Source: Cyanidium caldarium (lineage: Eukaryota; Rhodophyta; Bangiophyceae; Cyanidiales; Cyanidiaceae). From it: a stretch of 64,000 nt of DNA. This document shows, piece after piece, positions 9,811-18,429 of the stretch. The translations under genes were made by a program, and so were the position numbers. The stretch is taken from assembly GCA_026184775.1 (NCBI GenBank), contig JANCYW010000004.1, positions 310,001 through 374,000 on the forward strand, in the 5' to 3' direction. The notes under the pieces were generated by a model that saw only the letters and a program-made list of their open reading frames with translations, was not told the DNA's origin and did no database searches. Each line of letters begins with the position of its first letter. Position 1 is the first letter of the stretch.

Positions 9811-11592
9811 ATGCGAACGCCCACCATCCGGTGGCTCCTTCTCCTGAGCACGCTACTGATCTTCTCGCTCACGCGGTCGCCCTCTGTTCGGGCGACATCG
9901 CCTTGTTCCTACTGCACGGACATCGGGCTGGCGTGCAACACCAGCACCCAGACATGCATGCCGTGCACTCCGACCGACGGCTGCACCGAGCGTCAAGAGT
10001 GCGACGTGAGCCGGGGCGTGTGTCGGGTGAAGGGCGTCTTCACGCCGTTCCTGCCCTCCAACGGCATCCTGATCGTGTTGGTGTTCTGCGGCGCCGGGTT
10101 GGCCAACGCCGGCGGCGTGGGCGGCGGGGTGCTGCTGGTGCCGTTTCTGGCGCTTTTCGGCGGGTTCAACTTCAAGGACGCCAGCGCCAATGCGCAACCG
10201 CTGATATTCGCCGCCACCCTGGCCAACGTGTCCTTCAACCTGCGCAAGCGACACGCAGCGCGCGACGCCCCGCGCATCGACTGGAACCTGGTGCTGAACA
10301 CGGTGCCGTTCTTTCTGACGGCCACCACGCTGGGCACTTTTCTGAACACCACCTTTCCCAGTTTCTTCACGGCGTTTGTCTTGTCAACGGTGATGCTGGC
10401 GCTGGCGGTGCAGAGCGGGGTGTTGGGCACGCGGTTGGCGCGGCAGCAGCTGCAAGCCCGTCGGCAAGCCCAGCGGCGTCTGCCGGAGAGCAGACAAGTG
10501 AGTGGTGATGAGGGCGGGCCGGTGTCGGACCGGTCGGTTGCGCGCCCGGCCTCCACCGATGTGGAGCGTGGCACGACGGACGAGCCGCAGACCGACCAAA
10601 AGACGATCGCCGATGGGCAGTGCTCGGATGCCGTGGCCAACGGCACGCATGCATCGTCACCGGCGACGAGAGGTGCCGTGTGCAACGGTGAACCCAACAC
10701 GGAAGACAAAACTGCCGAGCACCGCATCGACGAGGAGCGCTCCGAGAATGCCATCCCTTGTCCCACGGAGGCCAAACCGGCGGCATCCGCGCACCGCCTG
10801 CATCTCTGGCGACGATTGGATCCGGTGCTGCTGGCCGAATCGCTGCCGGACATGCTGGATGCCGAGCGCCCGTGGTTCCAGTGGCGGTACATGCTGGTGA
10901 TCTTTCTGTGCTGGCTGGTGCTGTTCATTCTGCGACTGGTATCCGGCAGCCGGGATGCGCATTCGGTGGCCGGCGTGTCGCTGTGCGGCGCGGTGTATTG
11001 GGTGCTGTTCGCCATCCAGGAGACGGTGCTGCTGGGCGTGGGCGTGCTGGTGAGTTGGCGCAATATAGCGCTGCGCCGTCGTCGCAACGCCCTCGGCTAT
11101 CCGTGGTATGAACATCAGGGCATGGGCGATGTGCACTGGGGCGGCCCCATCGCTTACGTGTACCCGCTGTGGGCGTTTCTGGTGGGCGTGGCGGGCGCGT
11201 GGCTCGGCTTGGGTGGCAGCGCGCTGCTCATCCCCTTTCTCAACCTGGTGGCGCACACGGACCCGGTCATCGTGCAGTCGTCCATGTCGGTGGTGAACTT
11301 TGTCGGCAGCGCCGGTGCCACCTTTGTGTACCTGGTGGGCGGCCGCCTCGATATCAGCTTCGGCCTCTTCTATGGCCTGTTCGCCCTGCTCGGCAGTTAC
11401 ACCGGCGTGATGTTGGTGTATTTCCTGGTGGACCGGTATCACCTCAAGGGGATATTCCTGTTCGCCCTGATGATTGCGTTCAGTATCTCGTTCGCCATCG
11501 CGCTCTACTTTGGCATCCACCTGACGCAGGGTGTGGTCGCCGCCGGCGTCGGCTGGGTCTCTACCAATATCTGTGCTTTCCAGGGCGGATAG
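9811..11592 (+). CDS. TauE/SafE-family membrane protein with Cys-rich lumenal domain
   Basis: The start at 9811 places a hydrophobic signal peptide (RWLLLLSTLLIFSL) at the N-terminus. In-frame ATGs at 9505, 9685, 9742 and 9763 would add a poorly structured leader. After the signal comes a compact cysteine-rich segment of about 45 residues with spaced CxxC and C(x)nC pairs. Then follow two blocks of transmembrane helices, each with the Gly-rich TauE/SafE signature (NAGGVGGGVLLVPF in the first, GLGGSALLIPF in the second). They are separated by a roughly 150-residue hydrophilic loop. Bacterial relatives export sulfite and other sulfur anions. Cys-rich forms are typical of plants, algae and alveolates and their substrates are mostly unknown. 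Divergent from the MFSD1-like gene across roughly 340 bp in which nothing else is evident. Confidence 0.85.
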   Translation: MRTPTIRWLLLLSTLLIFSLTRSPSVRATSPCSYCTDIGLACNTSTQTCMPCTPTDGCTERQECDVSRGVCRVKGVFTPFLPSNGILIVLVFCGAGLANAGGVGGGVLLVPFLALFGGFNFKDASANAQPLIFAATLANVSFNLRKRHAARDAPRIDWNLVLNTVPFFLTATTLGTFLNTTFPSFFTAFVLSTVMLALAVQSGVLGTRLARQQLQARRQAQRRLPESRQVSGDEGGPVSDRSVARPASTDVERGTTDEPQTDQKTIADGQCSDAVANGTHASSPATRGAVCNGEPNTEDKTAEHRIDEERSENAIPCPTEAKPAASAHRLHLWRRLDPVLLAESLPDMLDAERPWFQWRYMLVIFLCWLVLFILRLVSGSRDAHSVAGVSLCGAVYWVLFAIQETVLLGVGVLVSWRNIALRRRRNALGYPWYEHQGMGDVHWGGPIAYVYPLWAFLVGVAGAWLGLGGSALLIPFLNLVAHTDPVIVQSSMSVVNFVGSAGATFVYLVGGRLDISFGLFYGLFALLGSYTGVMLVYFLVDRYHLKGIFLFALMIAFSISFAIALYFGIHLTQGVVAAGVGWVSTNICAFQGG

Positions 11593-11942
11593 GAGAGGGA
11601 AGCGTTGATGTACGCATATGCGTATCTGTGTTGTAAATGCAGTGTGTGGTGGAGACGGTGTAGGAGTCGCCGACCGGATGTGTTCTCGCGTCGGTGTTCG
11701 TGGGGCGCGTGTCCGGTGCCTCTCGCTTCGTGCTCGTGTTCGGGTGCACCGCGCATTCCGTGGAACGTGGCCAGGCGACGGACGGGTGTGCTGACCGTGC
11801 TGATTGGCAGGTGCGAGAAAGTGATGGTGATGGGCGACCACGCCTGCCGGACTGGCAAGGTGGCCCTATTATCGTGCGCCGTACATTGCACTCGATGAGG
11901 ATCGCCTCTGGCCATCGCGGACCTCTCCTCTTCTCGTTCGTC
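11593..11942. other. Intergenic region with no recognised feature
   Basis: About 350 bp between the TauE/SafE stop and the Clf1-like start. The Clf1 frame stays open through most of it, with one in-frame ATG at 11895, so part could be coding. No tRNA, repeat or other gene is evident. Confidence 0.5.
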
Positions 11943-13733
11943 ATGGACACACGGAGCGCGGAGGTGTTCTTGCAGGCGGCAACCGTCAAGCAGCGCAAGC
12001 GCGCGCTGCCTCCGCCGGAGAGACGCCCGACAAAGCGGCCTCCTCTGGCCGGGAGCACGGCGGACCTAGACACGGTGGGGGATAACCTGGAGCGCTGGCA
12101 ACACCGGGCGCAGTCGCGCCCGCGTTCCGTCGGTCGATGGCTGCAGTGGGCGCGAGCGGTGGGAGCCGCAGAGGGTGTGTCCGCCGCTCAGCGAGTGCTG
12201 CGGCAAGCGCTGAGCACGGGGGACAATTATCGGCAACCGCGTTTGTGGCACGCGTTGATCGACTCCTACCGATCCGACGAGGTGGTGGCGCTGCGCGATG
12301 CCCAGCAAGCGGTGCGGGTGTTGCCGCGAGCGTCATCGCTGTGGCAGTCGTATGCACGTTTGTGGTATGCTCAGCGCACTTTGAAGGATGAAAAAAACAG
12401 CGCGGACGAGTCGGAGCCGGAGGAGGGCATCGCCTTGCCGGCGGACGATGCGGAACTGTTCGAGGGGGGATGGCTGGAGGCGTTGAATTCGGTGGATGCG
12501 ACGCTCGCCGAACGTGAACAGGTGTATCTGTGCTGGGCGCAGCTGCAGTCCGAGCCGCTGACATCGTCGGCCGATGCGTCATCCACGGCTGCCACGGTCG
12601 ATCCGGGCGTCACGATTCTGCAGCGCGGGGCGCAGCGACTGGATTCCCCAACGCTGTGGATCGGTTGTGTGCAGCGCGCTCTGGAGGTCGACGGTCAGCA
12701 AGGCGTGGCCGTAGCCGCAGCCGCTCTACACCACGCGCCACGTGTGGCCCTGCATCCTGACTGGGTGCAAATGCTGCAGCGGAGCGGCGTGGACGATGCC
12801 ACCATTCTCGGTCGCTTCGCCGCCACCGCATCGTCGTTTCGGGATCAGTTGGAGCACGAGCCGCACGATTGGGAGACCTGGATCGCGCTGGCACAGCATG
12901 CTGCGCAGGTGCGACGGCAGCCGCGCACCGCGTTGCGTGTTCTAGATCGGGCGCTGGCGTTGACCACAGCGAACACCGATGCGCCCATCGGTCGCATCCT
13001 GCGCTGCATGGGCGAGATCGAGACGCGGCACCTGGGCGCGGCCACAACGGTGCGGAAGCGTTTCGGGCGCGTGCTGGGCCAGACCGTCGCCCGCGCCGCT
13101 CGGGACGAGATCTACCGCGAGTATTTGTCGTTCGAATCGAGCAGTCGATGTTGTCCGGAGCGCTGCCGCACCCTGTTCCAGTTGTGGGCGTCGGAGGCGC
13201 CGACATCGACGGCGGTGTGGCTAGCCTGGAGCGACATGGAGTGGGAGCTGGGTGAACGGGAACGCGCGCTGGCCATACTGGACGTGGCCTGCTCGTTGCC
13301 GCTATCACCGAAACCACCCCATCGACGGACACCCTGCGAAGAGGCGGCGGAGCTGCAATTGTGGCGTCGGCGATTGCAACGAGTGCAGGAGCGCGGCGGA
13401 GAGCCGGCAGCCGTCCGGGAGAGCTGCCGCGCCCTATTCGAACAGCTGACCGCCCGTATGCCGCATTCTGTGCCGGCAGCAGCAGCACACGCGGCTTTTG
13501 AAGCTGCCGCATATCCCGCCGAAGGCATGGCCCGCGCTCAGCGAGTGTTGCAAGCGGCGCATGCGCGACGAGCCGTGAGCGGCGATGGGCACCTCGAGGC
13601 GCTGGATAGCCTGTCGCGTTTCCAACAGGCGCTCGTGTCCGCGTATCGGGAACGTGAACAACAACACGCACTGGCCTCTCTGCTATCGACTGCCCATCGT
13701 TGGCAAGAAGAGGAGCAGAGTGGCAGCGGGTAG
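11943..13733 (+). CDS. CLF1: Crooked-neck/Clf1-like HAT-repeat splicing factor
   Basis: The protein is built of half-a-TPR (HAT) repeats, with recurring W-x-x-(W/Y/L)-A positions and Arg-Ala pairs. Its start resembles the Clf1/CRNKL1 N-terminus: a short AEVFLQAA helix, a basic/proline linker, then a first repeat reading SVGRWLQWARA followed by PRLWHALIDSY and SSLWQSYARL. In CRNKL1 the same three positions read NWIKYAQWE, LWLKYAEME and FWYKYTYME. The family scaffolds the Prp19-associated complex in the spliceosome. At 596 residues it is shorter than usual (about 680-850), with two inserted acidic or low-complexity linkers. The ATG at 11943 was chosen on homology; 11895 would add 16 residues. 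Another HAT protein such as Prp6 or Syf1 is possible. A working spliceosome agrees with the intron in the HisG gene nearby. Confidence 0.62.
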   Translation: MDTRSAEVFLQAATVKQRKRALPPPERRPTKRPPLAGSTADLDTVGDNLERWQHRAQSRPRSVGRWLQWARAVGAAEGVSAAQRVLRQALSTGDNYRQPRLWHALIDSYRSDEVVALRDAQQAVRVLPRASSLWQSYARLWYAQRTLKDEKNSADESEPEEGIALPADDAELFEGGWLEALNSVDATLAEREQVYLCWAQLQSEPLTSSADASSTAATVDPGVTILQRGAQRLDSPTLWIGCVQRALEVDGQQGVAVAAAALHHAPRVALHPDWVQMLQRSGVDDATILGRFAATASSFRDQLEHEPHDWETWIALAQHAAQVRRQPRTALRVLDRALALTTANTDAPIGRILRCMGEIETRHLGAATTVRKRFGRVLGQTVARAARDEIYREYLSFESSSRCCPERCRTLFQLWASEAPTSTAVWLAWSDMEWELGERERALAILDVACSLPLSPKPPHRRTPCEEAAELQLWRRRLQRVQERGGEPAAVRESCRALFEQLTARMPHSVPAAAAHAAFEAAAYPAEGMARAQRVLQAAHARRAVSGDGHLEALDSLSRFQQALVSAYREREQQHALASLLSTAHRWQEEEQSGSG

Positions 13734-13971
13734 CCTGCTCCTATTCGCGAGTGGAACGCGCGAATGCCCCGAGGCACGACGCCCGCGATCTGTCCGCGGC
13801 TGGCTCGTGGCGTGCGCGCGCGATGGGTCGTCCTGTCTCTCGCGAGCAGCACGTTTTCGCCAGCGACAACGTGCACGCTCGGCGGCGAGATGAAGATGAC
13901 CTAGTATCGCCTCCTCCCATCCAGCCATCTCGAGGCGTTCTCCCTCATCTCTGCTGCTTTCAGAAGCGTTC

Positions 13972-15144
13972 ATGGCCACCCCGACGGTCCGCGCGCAGGC
14001 GCTGCGCTTGTTGACGGCGGTGGCGGTGGCGTACACCTTCTCGGTGTCGTTGGTCATCTACAACAAGTGGTTGTTTACGGTTTGCGACGCATCCGACCAT
14101 GCAGCCGATACCACCGGTGCCGCGCTCGGTGAGACGCGCTGTCTCGGCTGGGGTTTCCCGTACCCGTTCGTGGTCACCGCGTTCCACATGTTATTTCTGT
14201 CCATCGCCACTCGAATATACGCCTGGGTAGTGCCTGCTGCTCGCCCGACGCTACCGCATCCCTACCGCCCTATGCGAATCGTCCTGGTGGGTGTGCTGGT
14301 GGCGCTGGATATCGTGTTGACCAACACCGGTTTCCTCTTCCTGGAGGCGTCGTTCATCGAGATGATCAAGAGCGCCATGCCGGCGTCGGTGTTGCTGTTG
14401 GCGGTGCTGAGCGGGCTGGAGGAGCGCTCGCTGCCGCTGGCGGGTGTGGTGTTGGTGATCAGCGTGGGACTGGCGGTGGCATCGGCCGGTGAGGTGAATT
14501 TTCGGTTCGTCGGCTTTTTGATCGAGTTGCTGGCGGTGTTGTGCGGATCCGGCCGACTCATTGTACAGCAGTTGTTGTTGCGCAAGAGCGCCGCGGGTCG
14601 GGATGCGTCGGCGGTGGAGGGTCTGTCACCGCTGCAGTTGCTGTATTATCAGGCGCCGGTGGCGTTCCTGACGTTGCTGCCGGCGGCGGCCATCTCGTTC
14701 GGCCTGCGCTCGGATCGATCGCCGTTTTTGCACGACCTGCGCTTCGCCGCACAGACCGTGGGCGTTCTGGTGGGCGGCGGCCTGTTGGCCATCGGCCTCA
14801 ACCTGGGCGACATCCTGATTGTGGACCGCAGCAGCGCCCTGACCTGCACGGTGATCGGCACACTGAAGACGTCGGTGGTGATCGGCGCCTCGTGGCTCAC
14901 GTTTCGCAACGCCATCTCCTGGGTGAATCTGAGCGGGTATTTCATGTGTCTGGTGGGCGTGGTGTTGTATCAGCGGTTGAAAATGCGCAAGATGCTGCTG
15001 GAGGGCGCCTCGCACGAAGCGTTGCGCTCGGTGGACGCCGAGGGAGCTGTTGGGATGAGCGCGAATGGAGATTTGGCACTGCGAGAGAGACCCGACCCGT
15101 CACTGAAGTGGGCGGGCGAAGCATCCCGACAGACGGATGCCTGA
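13972..15144 (+). CDS. Triose-phosphate/nucleotide-sugar transporter family (SLC35C2-like) membrane protein
   Basis: A drug/metabolite superfamily carrier with about ten hydrophobic helices. The first helix ends in the family signature SLVIYNKWLF. Helix 4 contains the charged pair region SFIEMIKSAMPASVLLLAV, and the C-terminal half has the conserved STLTCTV-like segment (here SALTCTVIGTLKTSVVI). This pattern fits the TPT/NST branch close to SLC35C2 and yeast Ymd8, which lie in Golgi or ER membranes. There is no plastid transit peptide before helix 1, so a plastid-envelope triose-phosphate translocator is less likely. The substrate cannot be read from the sequence. A Cys/Asp-rich loop lies between helices 1 and 2, and the tail is hydrophilic. 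The upstream 30 bases are pyrimidine-rich. Confidence 0.8.
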   Translation: MATPTVRAQALRLLTAVAVAYTFSVSLVIYNKWLFTVCDASDHAADTTGAALGETRCLGWGFPYPFVVTAFHMLFLSIATRIYAWVVPAARPTLPHPYRPMRIVLVGVLVALDIVLTNTGFLFLEASFIEMIKSAMPASVLLLAVLSGLEERSLPLAGVVLVISVGLAVASAGEVNFRFVGFLIELLAVLCGSGRLIVQQLLLRKSAAGRDASAVEGLSPLQLLYYQAPVAFLTLLPAAAISFGLRSDRSPFLHDLRFAAQTVGVLVGGGLLAIGLNLGDILIVDRSSALTCTVIGTLKTSVVIGASWLTFRNAISWVNLSGYFMCLVGVVLYQRLKMRKMLLEGASHEALRSVDAEGAVGMSANGDLALRERPDPSLKWAGEASRQTDA

Positions 15145-15267
15145 TGCCGCGCGAATAGATACTCTTTTCCATCATGTCACCCATCCGAAACTCGTGTCAC
15201 ACTGCCCAGCACCGTTTATGCACACCGGACGCGCATATACTCGTTACCTCACTTCCTCGTTCCCGCT

Positions 15268-16410
15268 TCACATCCACTGCTCCAGGGTGCGATAAACGTA
15301 TTTCTGCTCCAGGTTGACGGCGGCCTCGTTTGCGGTATCCTCCCGCCCATCCACGGCGCGCTGCTCCGCCTCCTTTCCCGCCGGCGCGCGTTGTTGTCGC
15401 TCTTGGCGACGCCGCGCTTTGGCCAGCGCCTTGGCCACCACCGTGCCAACGCCGCGATTCCAGATCGCCTCGCGCACCAGCGGCGGCAGTGCATTGTACA
15501 CTTGGCCGAGCAGGCCGAACGGCCAGAACGGATACTCGATGATGCCCTCGTCGCGAGCAATGCGCGACGCCAGCGCCTGCGCCGCCTCTTCGGCGCCCTT
15601 GCCGAACGGCAAGCCACCTTGCTTCTCCTTAATGTAGGCGGTCATGCGCGACTCCACAAAACCGAGCAGCACCGTGTTCACCCGAATGCCCAGCGGAGCC
15701 ATCGCGGTGCGCAGCCCCTCGCCATAAAAGCGCGCGGCCGCTTTGGACGCGCTGTACGACAGGAACATCGGCCCGGCAAAGTAGCCGGCAATGCTGGCGT
15801 TGATCACCAACTGGCCGCCCTTGCCGTCCGCGGTCATGCAGTCCAACGCCGGCCACAGCGTGTACAGCGCGCCGTACACGTTCACGTCCAGAATGTATTG
15901 GGAGCGTTCGTAGCCGAGCGCGCCCTGTTTCGGCTTGTCGTGCAGCGCCGTATTCGACGCCGATACCCCCGCATTGGCAATCACCAACTCCAGTCGCTTC
16001 TGAGCGTTGGCCTTCACGATGGCCTCGCGCATGCCGGCCGCGTCCGTCACGTCCACCGACACCGGTTCGACGGCGGCCGCGCCCAGCGCCCGACACTGCT
16101 CGCACACCGTCTGCAGCCGCTCCACGTTCCGCCCGGTCAAGAAGAGGTGCAGATCCTTCACTCCCGCTTTCTGTGCCCGCTTGCAGTATTCATAAGCCAG
16201 CGCCTCCCCCACGCCCGAAGACGCGCCGGTGATGAAGACGGAGCGCGGCACCGCGGGCAGCGGCGTCCGCCGCTTCATCCGGTTGCCGTACCCGCCCCAT
16301 CGACTATACAAGTAAACCAGAGGTGAAAAGAGCAGTAGGAGAGTGTTCAGCACGATCTCCACCAGCAGCGCCACCACCACGTTGAGGTACTCTTTCAGGG
16401 CGCCGAACAT
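15268..16410 (-). CDS. Membrane-anchored short-chain dehydrogenase/reductase
   Basis: A classical SDR of 380 residues. The NAD(P)-binding motif TGASSGVG is at residues 61-68, NAG at about 146-148, the catalytic Ser near 206, and the YSASK motif with Tyr219 and Lys223. Before the domain sits one long hydrophobic segment (about residues 10-37), suggesting an ER or organelle membrane anchor facing the cytosol. The size and anchor resemble 3-ketodihydrosphingosine reductase and DHRS7-type enzymes, but the substrate is not decided by the motifs. The ATG at 16410 was chosen; the frame extends ten codons further only through a GTG. It is divergent from the HisG gene, with about 220 bp between starts. 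Confidence 0.85.
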   Translation of the reverse strand: MFGALKEYLNVVVALLVEIVLNTLLLLFSPLVYLYSRWGGYGNRMKRRTPLPAVPRSVFITGASSGVGEALAYEYCKRAQKAGVKDLHLFLTGRNVERLQTVCEQCRALGAAAVEPVSVDVTDAAGMREAIVKANAQKRLELVIANAGVSASNTALHDKPKQGALGYERSQYILDVNVYGALYTLWPALDCMTADGKGGQLVINASIAGYFAGPMFLSYSASKAAARFYGEGLRTAMAPLGIRVNTVLLGFVESRMTAYIKEKQGGLPFGKGAEEAAQALASRIARDEGIIEYPFWPFGLLGQVYNALPPLVREAIWNRGVGTVVAKALAKARRRQERQQRAPAGKEAEQRAVDGREDTANEAAVNLEQKYVYRTLEQWM

Positions 16411-16633
16411 GGGATGAAGCCACAGGTGAGACGCGATCACGCCGCTCCACCATAACCCACTTCACTACCACGGCTGCCCGCATGCGCGACGCGCATGTCG
16501 TGTCGGATCGTCGCGGGCGGCTCGCGTCACCGGGCGACGCGGTGGAGGCGTTCGGGACGGGAAGCGGGCCGCAGGCACATCTGCGTTGCAACGAACTGGG
16601 GACAAAGAGCATCGCCTCATCGAATAGACGGCC

Positions 16634-18190
16634 ATGACGTTTGTATCCAACTTGAAGGCACCGAATGGAAGAGCTGGGAGACTGCATAATAGCTCACTTA
16701 TTCCGGGTTCGCACGCTTGCGAGCGGATCTCCCTGCCGCGATGGCGATGTGCCCGCCGACGTCTTGTCCTTCTCCCTCGATGGCGACTGGAGCTGGAGCC
16801 GCCACGACTAGAGACGATCATCCCGAATAGCGCACCGGAAAGCGTTGAACGGAGCACGATCCGGTTGGCCGTACCTTCCAAGGGCGACATGCACCGACAG
16901 ACGTTGGATCTGTTGCGCGAGTGCGGCCTGGAGGTGGACGTGCGCAATCCGCGACAGTATAGGGCGGGCATATGCAACTTTCCGGGCGTGGAGTTGTGGT
17001 TTCAGCGTCCGCCGGACATTGTGCACAAGGTCAAGGACGGCACGCTGGACGTGGGCGTGGTGGGACACGATCTGGTGGCGGAACACAACGTAAGTCACCG
17101 AGGGTGAGAGCGCACACCGACGCACCGGGGACCGTCATTGACGTGGCGACAGGTGTGTCGCCGAGACAGCCCATGCGGCATCAGCGGCCGTGCGTCTGTC
17201 GACACGCAAGCAATGTCCCCAGAGCAGCTGCTCACCCGTTTGCCGCCCGGTGATGGCTCGGCAGGCACGCAGGCGGCCTGTCGAACGATGATACGCCGCG
17301 GCGGTTCGTCGGTGAGCGACAGACTCGGACGAGCGTGCAGATGCATGCATCATAGAACCCAACTAACCGTCATGCCGATACAGGGAGACTCGCGCGATGT
17401 GGTAGCGTTGTATGACCGACTGGATTTCGGCGTGTGTCGGCTCGGCCTCGGGGTGCCCATTCTGTGGACCGACGTGTGCACCGTGGAGGATCTGCGACGA
17501 CGCTCGGAGACGATGCCGCAGCCGCTGCGCATCGTCACCAAGTTTCCCGCGCAGTCGCAGCGCTTTCTGCAGGCGGCCGGCCTGACCCGCTACGCCCTGC
17601 TCTATCAGGATGGCGCGTTGGAGGCCGCCGTGCAACTCGGCAGCGCCGATTGCATCATCGACCTGATCAGTAGCGGCGTGACGCTGCGCGAGAACAACTT
17701 GAAAGAGTTGCACGGCGGCACCGTACTGCACTCGGAGATGCAACTCATCGGCAACCGGGCGCGCCTGTCGGCCGACGGCCTTCAAGCGCCCGACGCCAAG
17801 CGATTGCGGGCGTTTGTGCGCGAGCTGGTGGAGCGCCTGGATGCGCATTTCGCCGCGCGCGAGCATTTCAACGTCATCGCCAATATCCGCGGCGAGAGCG
17901 CCGGCGATGTCGCCCGGCGGCTGGGCGAGTCCACCGACCTGGTCGGCATGGACGGCCCGACCATCTCGTCGGTGGTGCCGCCGCGAGGCGTCGCCCACGG
18001 CATGTACGCGGTGGGCGTGGTGGTCAAGAAGACGCGCCTCTATCCGGCCATGCGACAACTGCGACGGGTCGGTGGGCGCGGCGTCTGCGTTCTCCCGGTC
18101 ACGTTCGTGTTCGACGGCAGCGCCGAGCGTTGGCGCCGTCTGTGCGCCGAACTGAGCATCTCCGCCGACGAAGACGACCTGCCCGAATAG
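16634..18190 (+). CDS. HISN1: ATP phosphoribosyltransferase, plant-type long form (two exons)
   Basis: First enzyme of histidine biosynthesis: it joins ATP and PRPP. Two exons, 16634-17089 and 17384-18190, give 420 residues. The first exon starts with about 80 residues lacking catalytic motifs but rich in Arg, Leu and Ser, a likely plastid leader. It then enters the fold at IRLAVPSKGDMHRQTLDLL and ends at VGVVGHDLVAEHN. The second exon resumes at GDSRDVVALYDRLDFG, continues with the Gly-rich substrate region (GSADCIIDLISSG) and ends in the regulatory HisG_C domain (GPTISSVV, then VGGRGVCVLPVTFVF). That domain matches plant and fungal enzymes and allows feedback inhibition by histidine. The join keeps the frame exactly (phase 0). 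It is divergent from the SDR gene. Confidence 0.92.
17090..17383 (+). other. Spliceosomal intron in the HisG gene (294 bp, phase 0)
   Basis: The donor reads GTAAGT, a perfect ACTAAC branch site lies about 20 bases before the acceptor, and the acceptor is CAG. Without splicing the frame stops within six codons of the donor, while splicing restores a continuous HisG protein. This is the only intron I can support in the window. Confidence 0.92.
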
Positions 18191-18429
18191 AAATGTGGGA
18201 GATGGTGGAGAACAAGGCCGGCGGTCGGCGAACATCCGGTAAACCCGGCGACAGACTCCTCTTCACTCTATCTCTTGTACGCCCTCCATTCGTTGCTCCC
18301 TGGCTCCCTCTTCGGGGTATGCAAGCGCTACCACTCCTCCAACGCGGGCGGTGACGAACGCCTCTCGCCCCCCTCCGGCACCCGTTTCCCGCTCCCCGCT
18401 GCGGCACACGCGCTCTGTGGTAGGTATGC

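Noticed and set aside
17138-17383. Reading the HisG second exon as an independent gene starting near 17138
   Set aside because: The N-terminal part would be intron sequence with no HisG likeness; GTAAGT/ACTAAC/CAG and the exact frame match show a spliced gene.
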